From contig NZ_JAEACT010000002.1 of NCBI RefSeq assembly GCF_021432385.1, positions 124,001 to 188,000 of the forward strand: DNA of 64,000 nt, read 5' to 3'. Numbering within the stretch: the first letter of the stretch is position 1; each line of letters opens with the position of its first letter. Positions 45,525-54,073 of this stretch are shown here, piece by piece. This stretch comes from Clostridium hydrogenum. GTDB lineage: Bacteria; Bacillota; Clostridia; Clostridiales; Clostridiaceae. Below the pieces are notes generated by a model, which made no database searches, had not been told where the DNA came from, and saw only the letters and a list, made by a program, of their open reading frames with translations. The position numbers and the translations under genes were made by a program.

Positions 45525-47726
45525 ATGTGTAATTCTAAGCAAATTGCTAATGAAGAAACGGAATATCTCAAAAAAACTTTAGATTTTATTAAAAGCGAAC
45601 TTGATAAAGAGCTTCCAACTTTATCAGAATTCCAGAGAAAGCTTATTTCATCTAGAAAGAATATGTGGCAAGAAGCCTCTCATTCCTCAAACGACTTCGA
45701 CAAGGTTCCTGAAATGAATTTATATCTTTCTGAAATATCCATAAAATCTAGCATCTACGAAGCTTCTTCAAAAAAAATAAAAAATTATGTTAAAATGATG
45801 GATTCGCCTTATTTCGGTAGAATTGATTTTATGGAAAACAACTTTGATGAGATTGAAAAAATCTATATAGGTATGCACAATCTACTTGATGAAAAAAATT
45901 CTGATATATTAGTTTACGATTGGCGAAGTCCTGTTGCAAGCATGTTTTACGAAGGTGAGCTTGGTAAAGCTTCTTATAAATCTCCTTCAGAAATTGTAAA
46001 TGGGAATATATCTTTAAAAAGACAATACAAAATTCAAAATTCAAAACTTATATATTTCTTTGATAGCAGTTTACAAATAAGTGATTCTATACTTCAAGAA
46101 GTTTTGAGTAAAAACTCATCTGAAAAAATGAAAAATATAGTTCAAACTATACAAAAGGATCAAGATTTAATAATAAGAGATACTACAAATGAATTACTTA
46201 TAGTTCAAGGTTCAGCTGGAAGTGGTAAAACCTCCATAGCTCTCCATAGAATAGCTTTCTTACTTTATGCTAGCATGGGTTCAAACTTAACTTCAAGAAA
46301 TATTACAATAATTTCACCAAATTCTATCTTCAGCAAATATATTTCAGGTGTACTGCCGGAACTAGGAGAGGAAAATACAAATCAAATAACCTTTGATGAA
46401 ATTATAAACAATTCTTTAAAAAAACAACTAAAAAAAGAAACTAGACATGAGCAAATGGAATCATTAATACTTTCAAAAGACATTACGAGGTTAAATACCA
46501 TAAACTTTAAAGGTTCATCAGCTTTTGTTAAACTTTTAGATAGACTTATACATTATTATACTCATAAATTAATACCTATAACGGATGTATATTACAGTAA
46601 CACAGTTATTTTTTCAAAGGATGAGCTTAAAAATATGTTTCTAAATAATAAACTTGGAACAGCTCCAAACAAAAGATTAAAGAGAAGTGAAAACATGATA
46701 CTTAATAAAATTAATCCCATCAGAAAGCTTAAGCTCAATAAAATAGAAAATATAGTAAAAAACAGTTACGGTCATGAACTCGAAGTAAAATCCTTTAGCA
46801 GACTACTATCTATAAAGGGAACAAAACGCTTTATGCAAGCTCTTTCTAAATTTACCTCAATAAATTATTGGGATTTATATAAGCTTCTTTTTAATGATAT
46901 AAATTTATTTTATAAATTATCTGAAGGACTTGATTTACCTAAAGATATCAAAGAAATATTAAATGAAACTAAAGAAAAGCTCAATAAAAATTTTATTTCA
47001 TATGAGGATAGCGCCCCTCTTATTTACTTACAGTTAAAATTAAACGGCTCAGAGGACTATTCTGACATTATGCATGTAGTAATAGACGAAGCTCAAGACT
47101 ACTATCCCCTTCAATATGAAGTTTTTAAACTTTTGTTTAGCAGAGCCAACTACACAATTTTGGGCGACTTTAACCAATCTATGGAGAAGAAAAGAGATAA
47201 GACAATATATGATGATATAGAAAAAATCCTTCATAAAAATAAATCTATAAAACTTTTCTTAAACAAGAGTTATAGATCTTCTACAGAAATAAGCTTATTT
47301 GCCCAAAATATTTTAGGAATAAATAAACCAATTTCAGATTTTTTTGAAAGACATGAAGACGCTCCAGAAATAATATCACTACATGATAAAGTTTCTGCAT
47401 ATTCTAAAATAGTTTCCGATATAAAAAGTTTTCATTCCGATAATTTATACTCTACTGCAATAATATGCAAAACTGATAAAGAAGCTAAAGAAGTATATAA
47501 TAACTTGAAAGATTTACTAGATGTAAATTTAGCTGATGATGAGCTTGAAATTGAAAACGGAACTTTGATAATTCCTTCTTACATGGCTAAAGGATTAGAA
47601 TTTGATGCTGTTATAATATTTAATGCTTCAGAAGCAAATTATAATTCTGCGTTTGACAAAAGACTTCTTTATATCGCATGCACAAGAGCACTGCATAGAC
47701 TTAAACTTTACTCCTTAAAAGATTAA
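45525..47726 (+). CDS. helD: HelD-type UvrD/Rep-like helicase (RNA polymerase recycling ATPase)
   Basis: 733 residues. The N-terminal coiled arm (EETEYLKKTLDFIKSELDKE) and YFGRIDFMENN-...-YIGMHNLLDE region are typical of Gram-positive HelD. Walker A IVQGSAGSGKTSIALHR near 227-243, Walker B HVVIDEAQDYYPLQYEV, LGDFNQSM and the late YIACTRALHRL motif form the helicase core. HelD removes stalled RNA polymerase from DNA. The ATG at 45525 follows GGAGGG; a TTG at 45510 overlaps the site. Confidence 0.87.
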   Translation: MCNSKQIANEETEYLKKTLDFIKSELDKELPTLSEFQRKLISSRKNMWQEASHSSNDFDKVPEMNLYLSEISIKSSIYEASSKKIKNYVKMMDSPYFGRIDFMENNFDEIEKIYIGMHNLLDEKNSDILVYDWRSPVASMFYEGELGKASYKSPSEIVNGNISLKRQYKIQNSKLIYFFDSSLQISDSILQEVLSKNSSEKMKNIVQTIQKDQDLIIRDTTNELLIVQGSAGSGKTSIALHRIAFLLYASMGSNLTSRNITIISPNSIFSKYISGVLPELGEENTNQITFDEIINNSLKKQLKKETRHEQMESLILSKDITRLNTINFKGSSAFVKLLDRLIHYYTHKLIPITDVYYSNTVIFSKDELKNMFLNNKLGTAPNKRLKRSENMILNKINPIRKLKLNKIENIVKNSYGHELEVKSFSRLLSIKGTKRFMQALSKFTSINYWDLYKLLFNDINLFYKLSEGLDLPKDIKEILNETKEKLNKNFISYEDSAPLIYLQLKLNGSEDYSDIMHVVIDEAQDYYPLQYEVFKLLFSRANYTILGDFNQSMEKKRDKTIYDDIEKILHKNKSIKLFLNKSYRSSTEISLFAQNILGINKPISDFFERHEDAPEIISLHDKVSAYSKIVSDIKSFHSDNLYSTAIICKTDKEAKEVYNNLKDLLDVNLADDELEIENGTLIIPSYMAKGLEFDAVIIFNASEANYNSAFDKRLLYIACTRALHRLKLYSLKD

Positions 47727-47768
47727 AGTACGGTTAAGATGGGCGCTATCGCTACTAAAAGCACAAAA

Positions 47769-47951
47769 TTATTGCGAACTTAATCAATTCACAATTCACA
47801 GTTCACAATGCACAAATGAAGGTTGATTTGCCTTCCTTTTGTCACGCAAATCTTAAATTTAATAAAAACTAAGTTATAAGATTTTCTGTAGCAAAGCGGA
47901 AGAAAATCATCCTTCATTGTACTCTGTACTCTGTACTTTGTACTCTGTTTT
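47769..47951. repeat. Chimeric A/B element
   Basis: The left end is family B type (AATCAATTCACAATTCACAG) while the right end is family A type (TGTACTCTGTACTCTGTACT), with the shared core GTAGCAAAGCGGAAGAAAAT between. The right end stops at the stop codon of the acetyltransferase gene (47952-47954). Confidence 0.75.
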
Positions 47952-48779
47952 CTAGCAATAAGTGTGTTCTGCAAAGCAAGCTATCTCTACAAAACCATTT
48001 CTTTCATATAACTTTTTAGCCCCAACATTTGATTTTGCAACACGAAGCCTTATATTCTTAATATCTTTATCTATTTTCATATTCCTAATACAATGGGCTA
48101 ACATATAACTTCCATATCCTTTATTTTGATACACAGGATTAACAACTATATCTGTTATATAATTATCTTGAAAAATATATGCACCTGCAAGTTCATTACC
48201 TAACCAAAATGAATGTACCTGATTAAGCTTGTTCAATTTAATGAGTCTATCCTTAAATGGCTCTTGATAACGAGAATAACTATTTACTTCCCAACCGTTG
48301 TCCATATATAATTGATAATATGCCTTATCAAATAAATCACAAAATTCTTTTAACAGGCTTTCTTGAAAACCCTTATCAATTAAATTACAATTGTTCACGT
48401 CTAGCAATTGTTTGCCTTGAAATTCAAGATGGTACCCTTGCATATCGGTTTTAAAACCTAATTTTCTTACCAAACTTATTATTTTTGAGTTTCTTCCGTG
48501 TACATTAAAACATATCTCTTTTGAATTTTCCGTGGAAAGATATTCTTTAACTTTACTATCTATTAGTTCTAAAATTTTTTCTATATTATTTTCATTACTG
48601 AAATTTGCATAGAAAATGCAGCAATCCTCATCATCAACCTTTAAGAATACTCCTATATTTTCATTTGTTGATGTAGCATACATTATCTCAACTTCATTGT
48701 TTTTAAATCCATCATTTACATAGATTTCTGCATGAGGTGATATATCGCCTATTAACTTTAATATTTCTTCATTACTCAT
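47952..48779 (-). CDS. GNAT-family N-acetyltransferase with extra N-terminal domain
   Basis: 275 residues. The C-terminal GNAT fold has ITDIVVNPVYQNKGYGSYML (acetyl-CoA pyrophosphate loop Q-x-x-G-x-G/S) and LRVAKSNVGAKKLYERNGFV. The N-terminal 130 residues form a second, degenerate GNAT-like or unrelated domain (SKIISLVRKLGFKTDMQGYH resembles the end of a GNAT unit). The ATG at 48779 follows AAAGGGGGCG. Substrate unknown. Confidence 0.83.
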   Translation of the reverse strand: MSNEEILKLIGDISPHAEIYVNDGFKNNEVEIMYATSTNENIGVFLKVDDEDCCIFYANFSNENNIEKILELIDSKVKEYLSTENSKEICFNVHGRNSKIISLVRKLGFKTDMQGYHLEFQGKQLLDVNNCNLIDKGFQESLLKEFCDLFDKAYYQLYMDNGWEVNSYSRYQEPFKDRLIKLNKLNQVHSFWLGNELAGAYIFQDNYITDIVVNPVYQNKGYGSYMLAHCIRNMKIDKDIKNIRLRVAKSNVGAKKLYERNGFVEIACFAEHTYC

Positions 48780-48796
48780 TTTAACGCCCCCTTTAA

Positions 48797-48999
48797 CTCA
48801 GAGTAGAGAGTAGAGTGATGGTTGATTTTTCTCCGCTATCGCTACAAAAAATCTCAAAACTTATTTTTTTATTGCTTACGCAATCGCGCCATATATGGTG
48901 CTCAGCGAAGCTGACAACATTAAGTTTAAGATTTACCTAAGCAAAGCGAAAGGTAAATCATCATTCACTGTACTCTGTACTCTGTCATCTGTACTCTGC
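48797..48999. repeat. Family A element
   Basis: Left AGAGTAGAGAGTAGAGTGAT and right TGTACTCTGTACTCTGTCAT heptads; inner hairpins TTGCTTACGCAA and the ACCATATATGGTGC type. It fills the gap between two acetyltransferase genes. Confidence 0.75.
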
Positions 49000-49074
49000 T
49001 TTTCAAATTGTAATTTCTCTGTTTCAACTTGTATATCTACATTAAGTATATAATGTTAATTATAACATAAGTTT

Positions 49075-49854
49075 CTAGTTTTCTCTCTCTGCAAATCCAA
49101 TCCTAGCACACAAAACAAATCCAGCCTTCTCACAAGCTCTTTTAGATGCAATATTACTTTCACTCAAAAGATATATAGGCATTTTATTTTCACTTAATAT
49201 TTCTCTTGCAAGTTCCTTGATTACTTCCGCTGCATAGCCTTTTCCCCTAAACTGAGGCACTGTAAAAATCTGTGATATTGCTGATACGCTGCCAGAATCA
49301 ACATAATGCTCCCCTATTGAGCAAACAGTATTATTTTCTAATATACAAAAAAATTTAGATTCAAGCTTTAAATCATTTGCACAAACTAATCCCTTTAGTT
49401 CCTTCGGTATTTTACAAGAATTATATATATCCTCTGTTAATCTCATAGCCAAATTTGAAGAGTCGCCTTCCATATACTTCTTTGCATAAACATATATATT
49501 ATCATAGCTAGTTTCAATATCTCCAAAATGGCCTTTTATAATTTCTTCAGCCCATATAGGATAATTTATAGAAATTTCTGCATTACAATCAAGAGTTTTT
49601 ATTAAAATTTCTGCACTTTCATAATTAGATGCGGATAGCCAATATCCAGGAACTACATATACTTCTGGGATTCCAGTAATAAGTGACGCCTCAATTTTTC
49701 CACTTTTCCTTGAAATCACAACCATTGATTCATCTTCCGGCTTTTTCCTGCACACATGTAAGGCATGTGCATTATATATTGGTTCCAAAATTAAAGCTCC
49801 AGCTATTTGCTTGTTTTTTACTTTTTTTATACTATATTTCTCCAAAATACCCAT
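49075..49854 (-). CDS. GNAT-family N-acetyltransferase
   Basis: 259 residues. The C-terminal GNAT unit reads SAISQIFTVPQFRGKGYAAE (acetyl-CoA loop RGKGYA), then IYLLSESNIASKRACEKAGF. The N-terminal 140 residues resemble the DUF-type front domain of two-part GNAT proteins. The ATG at 49854 follows a G-rich run (AAGGGGGATGC). Divergent to the carboxypeptidase gene. Substrate unknown. Confidence 0.82.
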   Translation of the reverse strand: MGILEKYSIKKVKNKQIAGALILEPIYNAHALHVCRKKPEDESMVVISRKSGKIEASLITGIPEVYVVPGYWLSASNYESAEILIKTLDCNAEISINYPIWAEEIIKGHFGDIETSYDNIYVYAKKYMEGDSSNLAMRLTEDIYNSCKIPKELKGLVCANDLKLESKFFCILENNTVCSIGEHYVDSGSVSAISQIFTVPQFRGKGYAAEVIKELAREILSENKMPIYLLSESNIASKRACEKAGFVLCARIGFAEREN

Positions 49855-49877
49855 CTTTTAAGCATCCCCCTTTTTTT

Positions 49878-49922
49878 AAAGTATATTATTATTAAACTTT
49901 TGTCAATAAAAGTTTAATAATA
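49878..49922 (-). promoter_or_regulatory. Promoter overlapped by a perfect palindrome upstream of the second GNAT gene
   Basis: A 15-bp perfect inverted repeat, TATTATTAAACTTTT / AAAAGTTTAATAATA (49887-49922, 6-bp spacer). On the minus strand TTGACA (49901-49906) and TACTTT (49878-49883) are separated by 17 bp, so half of the palindrome lies in the spacer. It looks like an operator. Confidence 0.5.
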
Positions 49923-50179
49923 TTGTAAATGTTCTTATCTTAAAATATCTGTTATAATATAGATAAAACTATTAAGCTTATTTTCAAAAACATGGAAATA
50001 TGCAGAAATATAAATTATGAATTTGGGTATAATTTAAATATAGTCTATTATACTTTTACCTTAGTAAACTCTGTCAGAACCACTAGAAGCAAAATTTTAT
50101 TATAATATTTCACTTGAGTATATAAAAAAACTAATATATGATGAAGCTTTCATAATTTGAGAGGAGAATATTCTACATA
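49923..50179. other. AT-rich leader region of the carboxypeptidase gene
   Basis: No open reading frame is supported. A TATAAT near 49952 could be a -10 for a long leader. GAGAGGAG just before 50180 is the ribosome site. Confidence 0.35.
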
Positions 50180-50923
50180 ATGAAGAAATTAATTTATACT
50201 TTTTTCACCATTGCTTTGCTAGCTATAGGCATTGGAGTATTATACGTATTTTTTATAAATCCAAGCGCTACTTCAACAACTCATAAATCAATCAAAAAAG
50301 CGAACAGTGTACCTACAAAAAAGAAGGTTACCACTAACAAAGAAACAACACCTGCTGTAGATACAAATATACTTCTTGTAAATAAGGATCATCCACTTGG
50401 GGCAAATTATATTCCTCAAAATTTAGTAGTGCCTAAAGTAAAATTTATATCTACTGGTGATCCAAACGTAAGGGAAATGAATTCCACAGCAGCTGCAGCA
50501 CTTGAAAATATGTTTGCTGCTGCAAAACAAGATGGTTTTACACTACTAGCAGTATCAGGATACAGATCCTATAAATATCAAACTCAAGTTTATAATGCAA
50601 AAGTGAGAAAAGATGGCAAAGCCTCAGCCAGTGAATATGTTGCTATTCCCGGAGAAAGTGAGCATCAAACTGGTCTTGCAATGGATTTACTTTCAACAGA
50701 ATATACTGAACTTGATGATGGTTTTGCAAAAACAAAGTCTTATGGGTGGCTTGAAGCCAATTGTGCTAAATACGGCTTTATAATTAGATATCTAAAAGGA
50801 AAAGAAAATATAACTAAATACAACTTTGAACCATGGCATGTACGATATGTAGGAGTTACTGCTGCGGAAACTATAATGGAAAAAGGAATAACGCTTGAAG
50901 AATACTTGGGAAAAACAAACTAA
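50180..50923 (+). CDS. VanY/M15B-family D-alanyl-D-alanine carboxypeptidase
   Basis: 247 residues. A membrane anchor (FFTIALLAIGIGVLYVFFIN) and a Lys/Thr-rich linker precede the catalytic domain. SGYRSYKYQTQVYN, the zinc/catalytic motif SEHQTGLAMDL (His and Asp) and FEPWHVRYVG (His) define M15B carboxypeptidases, which trim peptidoglycan stem peptides outside the cell. There are no van resistance genes nearby, so a housekeeping wall role is likely. GAGAGGAG precedes the ATG at 50180. A family B element begins 2 bp after the stop. Confidence 0.87.
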   Translation: MKKLIYTFFTIALLAIGIGVLYVFFINPSATSTTHKSIKKANSVPTKKKVTTNKETTPAVDTNILLVNKDHPLGANYIPQNLVVPKVKFISTGDPNVREMNSTAAAALENMFAAAKQDGFTLLAVSGYRSYKYQTQVYNAKVRKDGKASASEYVAIPGESEHQTGLAMDLLSTEYTELDDGFAKTKSYGWLEANCAKYGFIIRYLKGKENITKYNFEPWHVRYVGVTAAETIMEKGITLEEYLGKTN

Positions 50924-50924
50924 C

Positions 50925-51155
50925 TTAATCAATTCACAATTCACAGTTCACAATGCACAATGAAGGATGATTTGCCTTCCTTTAGTCAGGTAAATCTTAA
51001 ATTTAAATACTATAAGCTCCGCTTAGCACCATAAATGGTGCTATCGCGTAAGCAATAAAAATTAAATTTAAGATTTTCTGTAGCAAAGCGGAAGAAAATC
51101 ATCCTTCATTGTGAATTGTGCATCGTGAATTGTGAATTGATTTAATTCGCAATAT
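50925..51155. repeat. Family B element
   Basis: Left AATCAATTCACAATTCACAG and right TGTGAATTGTGCATCGTGAA; central AGCACCATAAATGGTGCT hairpin and core GTAGCAAAGCGGAAGAAAAT. It fills the gap between the convergent carboxypeptidase and alcohol dehydrogenase genes and abuts both. Confidence 0.8.
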
Positions 51156-51159
51156 TTAT

Positions 51160-52323
51160 TTATAACGAAGCTTTTAATATGTTTAGTACGTCTTCTGTAT
51201 CAAGTGTCCTTATGCTTCCAATTTTCCCGTGTCTAGTAGCCTTTTTAGCCATTAATTCAAGCTTTTCTTCATCAATTCCAACTTCACTTAATCTTGATGG
51301 TATTTCTAATGAGCTAAAATATTCCCTAGTCTTTTCTATTGCTAAATTAGCTATTTCATATTTATCTTCGTTCTTATCTATTCCCCAAACATTTATTCCA
51401 TATTCCACAAACTTATCCACAGTATTATCATCCAATATATATTTCATCCAATTTGGAGTTAATATTGCAAGACCAACTCCATGAGTTATGTCATAATAAG
51501 CACTAAGTTCATGCTCCATAGGGTGAACACACCAGCTGCTGTTCTTTCCATAGCCAAGTAATCCATTTAAAGCCAAGCTTGATGCCCACATTAAATTTGC
51601 TCTTGCTTCATAATTATCTGGTTCTTCAAAAGCTATTGTACCGTATTTTACACATGTTTTTAAAAGTGCTTCTGCCATTCTATCTTGAACATATGCTGAT
51701 TTCACATTGCTAAAATATTCCTCAAAAATATGACTCATTATATCTGCAGTTCCTGCGGCTGTTTGATTTTTAGGCACTGTCATTGTATAGGTTGGATCCA
51801 ATATTGAAAACTTAGGTGCCATATCTGGATGCCCTGTACCCAATTTTTCATTTGCATCCATATTTGTTATAACTGCAAAAGTATCCATTTCCGAACCAGT
51901 TGCCGCTAGTGTTAGTATTGTTGCAACTGGTAATACCTTATTAATTTTTCTTGGATTCTTAACTATATCCCATGCATCCCCATCATAATAATATGCAGCA
52001 GCTATAACCTTCGCACAATCTATAGAACTTCCACCTCCAACTGCAAGTACAAGTCCAACATTATTTTCTTTGCAAAGCTCTACACCTTTTTTTACACTAG
52101 TTATTCTAGGATTAGGCTCTACTCCTGAAAGCTCGCAAAATTCAATATTGTTACTATTTAATATTTCTATAACTTTGTCATATAATCCAGTTCTCTTAAT
52201 ACTTCCTCCACCATAAACAAGAAGTACCTTTGAGGCATATTTCTTAACTTCATCGCCAAGTACATTTATTTGATCCTTGCCAAAGAAAATTTTCGAAGGT
52301 ATTGAATAATTAAAATTTAACAT
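51160..52323 (-). CDS. Iron-containing alcohol dehydrogenase, BdhA/BdhB-like butanol dehydrogenase
   Basis: 387 residues of the type III alcohol dehydrogenase family. VYGGGSIKRTGLYD and VGGGSSIDCAKVIAAA bind NAD(P); the metal ligands are Asp and His in GTADIMSHIFE and two His in HPMEHELSAYYDITHGVGLA. The sequence reads very like the NADH-dependent butanol dehydrogenases BdhA and BdhB of C. acetobutylicum (from memory), which reduce butyraldehyde to butanol. The ATG at 52323 follows AAGGAG; a longer in-frame start at 52350 covers the site. Only one copy lies here. Confidence 0.88.
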   Translation of the reverse strand: MLNFNYSIPSKIFFGKDQINVLGDEVKKYASKVLLVYGGGSIKRTGLYDKVIEILNSNNIEFCELSGVEPNPRITSVKKGVELCKENNVGLVLAVGGGSSIDCAKVIAAAYYYDGDAWDIVKNPRKINKVLPVATILTLAATGSEMDTFAVITNMDANEKLGTGHPDMAPKFSILDPTYTMTVPKNQTAAGTADIMSHIFEEYFSNVKSAYVQDRMAEALLKTCVKYGTIAFEEPDNYEARANLMWASSLALNGLLGYGKNSSWCVHPMEHELSAYYDITHGVGLAILTPNWMKYILDDNTVDKFVEYGINVWGIDKNEDKYEIANLAIEKTREYFSSLEIPSRLSEVGIDEEKLELMAKKATRHGKIGSIRTLDTEDVLNILKASL

Positions 52324-52399
52324 TTTACCACACTCCTTTTTTCTTCTCAATAAAAATTAATTGTTTTAATGCTAAAAATATTTAAACGTAATCTAAAAT

Positions 52400-52712
52400 T
52401 ATTGCGAAGTAACTTAATCAATTCACAATTCACAGTTCACAATGCACAATGAAGGTTGATTTGCCATCCTTTCGTCAGGCAAATCTTAAATTATAAGCTT
52501 CGCTTAGCACCATAAATGGTGCTATTGCGTAAGCAATAAAAAAATAAGTTTTAAGATTTTCTGTAGCAAATATTATTAATATACAAAGTTTTATTGCACT
52601 GCTATTGAAATTAATTCTACTAAGTTAAAGAACCTATATGGGCTTAAGCCCAAACCCCTAGTATGTGTATCCTTCATTGTGAATTGTGAATTGATTTAAT
52701 TCGTAATATTTA
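52400..52712. repeat. Family B element carrying an inserted family D element
   Basis: Left AATCAATTCACAATTCACAG, right CATTGTGAATTGTGAATTGA with ATTCGTAATA. The right arm is interrupted at 52572-52670 by the family D sequence, which replaces the usual AGCGGAAGAAAATC segment. Confidence 0.75.
52572..52670 (+). mobile_element. Family D element inserted in a family B element
   Basis: Reads TTGCACTGCTATTGAAATTA, AAAGAACCTATATGGGCTTA and CCAAACCCCTAGTATGTGTA; the same as the minus strand of 23962-24059 with few differences. The GGGCTTAAGCCC hairpin lies near its right end. Confidence 0.6.
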
Positions 52713-52800
52713 AAGCTTGCGTATAAAATATTTTACTTGCAATATAGTGTCCTTAAGATTATTTTACCATTACAACTTTTTATTTCAAGTAATTACTTAA

Positions 52801-52955
52801 ATCAGGGTACAGTAAATGTTGATTTACCTTTCTTCCATCAAATAAGGCATCTTAGAATTTATATATTGTTTTCTCATAATCATTAAGTTTTAAGATTTTA
52901 TGCTTCAGCAGAAAATCATCCTTAACTGTACTCTGTACTCTGTCATCTGTACTCT
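52801..52955. repeat. Degenerate family A element at the end of gerKC
   Basis: The left end is worn (CAGGGTACAGTAAATGTTGA); the right end is well kept (TGTACTCTGTACTCTGTCAT) and stops 2 bp before the gerKC stop codon. Confidence 0.6.
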
Positions 52956-52957
52956 AT

Positions 52958-54073
52958 TTATTTAATATCCCCTATATCCTTAATTGATACATAAGTATCA
53001 AAGTGTATTTCTGCATTCTTATAAGCTTCCTTCCAATTTACACTTTTCCAGTAAGAATTATATTTTGTTCTAACTATTTCTCCTATTCCAAGTGGATCAC
53101 TGCCAACCTTTTGTGCATACTTTAAGGTTTGATATCCACTGGCTTTTATTTCTTTACTCATAACTTCCTCAGCCTTTTTCTTCACACTTTTATCGTCAAG
53201 GTTATTCCATCTAAATTCATTTACAGAGGCATCAAAATTTACAAGTACATTAATCACCGGTTTGTTATTTTTAAGTTCAACTGTTATCTTTCTTTTACTT
53301 ACATTAAGTCCTGCTGACATATTATGTTCTCCTAGCCCCGGCTTTCCTACTTCCTGCATTTCATCAAAATGAATTCTTAATTCTTCCATTGTCTTATTTT
53401 GCATAGCAGTTAAAAGTTTAGTTTCTCTAACACCAATTTTTCCGACCATCTTATCTCCAGAAAAAAGTGCGCTTCCTATTGCTTCAATACCATCTCTTCT
53501 TAGTTTTAAAAGAGGGGCTATAGGATCTTTTCCCTTTTTAAAGGAATCTATATCAAAATTATATATTTTTGTATTTGGTATATATGAATGCTGAATATCT
53601 GCTTTTATAAGTTGATTAACATATATTCCAGGCCTTGGTTTATTTTTAAACTGTAATTCACTTTTCATAAGATCTCTTGGACTTCCCTCAACGACAGCAA
53701 CATAAGCAAGCAGTGGATTTTGAGTATCTCTATTAATTACATTCATTATATTGTTTATTCCTTTTTCCGCTGTCTCTTCTGAAAAAAGTATTTGCTGTAT
53801 TTTACCACCAAGTAACAGCTTTGATGACAACCTATTATTTGTATCAATAGCCTGCATCATAGAATTTGCTTCAACCATTAAAAGATCTGTAGCACTTTTA
53901 CTATCGCCACCAATAACCGGTATTATGGAGGTTACTAATAAATCTCTTTCATTCCCCTTTTCAATCCCAACCTCCAATATAAAACCAATTTTTTCATAAA
54001 TCTTTTGATCCCAGCAGCCTGTTAGAATAAATAGGCATAATATAGTTGCTGTAATTTTAAAGCACCTTTTCAT
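52958..54073 (-). CDS. gerKC: Spore germination lipoprotein, Ger(x)C family (GerKC), left locus
   Basis: 371 residues. Lipobox in LCLFILTGCWDQKIYEKIGF: the WDQ after the lipid Cys is a hallmark of Ger(x)C proteins. N-terminal domain with FILEVGIEKGNE and LLLGGKIQQILFSEETAEKG; C-terminal domain ends with KVGSDPLGIGEIVR-KYNSYWKSVNWKE, typical of the family. It is the C subunit of a germinant receptor in the spore inner membrane. It overlaps the end of gerKB by 17 bp and is last in the gerKA-gerKB-gerKC operon. Confidence 0.88.
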   Translation of the reverse strand: MKRCFKITATILCLFILTGCWDQKIYEKIGFILEVGIEKGNERDLLVTSIIPVIGGDSKSATDLLMVEANSMMQAIDTNNRLSSKLLLGGKIQQILFSEETAEKGINNIMNVINRDTQNPLLAYVAVVEGSPRDLMKSELQFKNKPRPGIYVNQLIKADIQHSYIPNTKIYNFDIDSFKKGKDPIAPLLKLRRDGIEAIGSALFSGDKMVGKIGVRETKLLTAMQNKTMEELRIHFDEMQEVGKPGLGEHNMSAGLNVSKRKITVELKNNKPVINVLVNFDASVNEFRWNNLDDKSVKKKAEEVMSKEIKASGYQTLKYAQKVGSDPLGIGEIVRTKYNSYWKSVNWKEAYKNAEIHFDTYVSIKDIGDIK

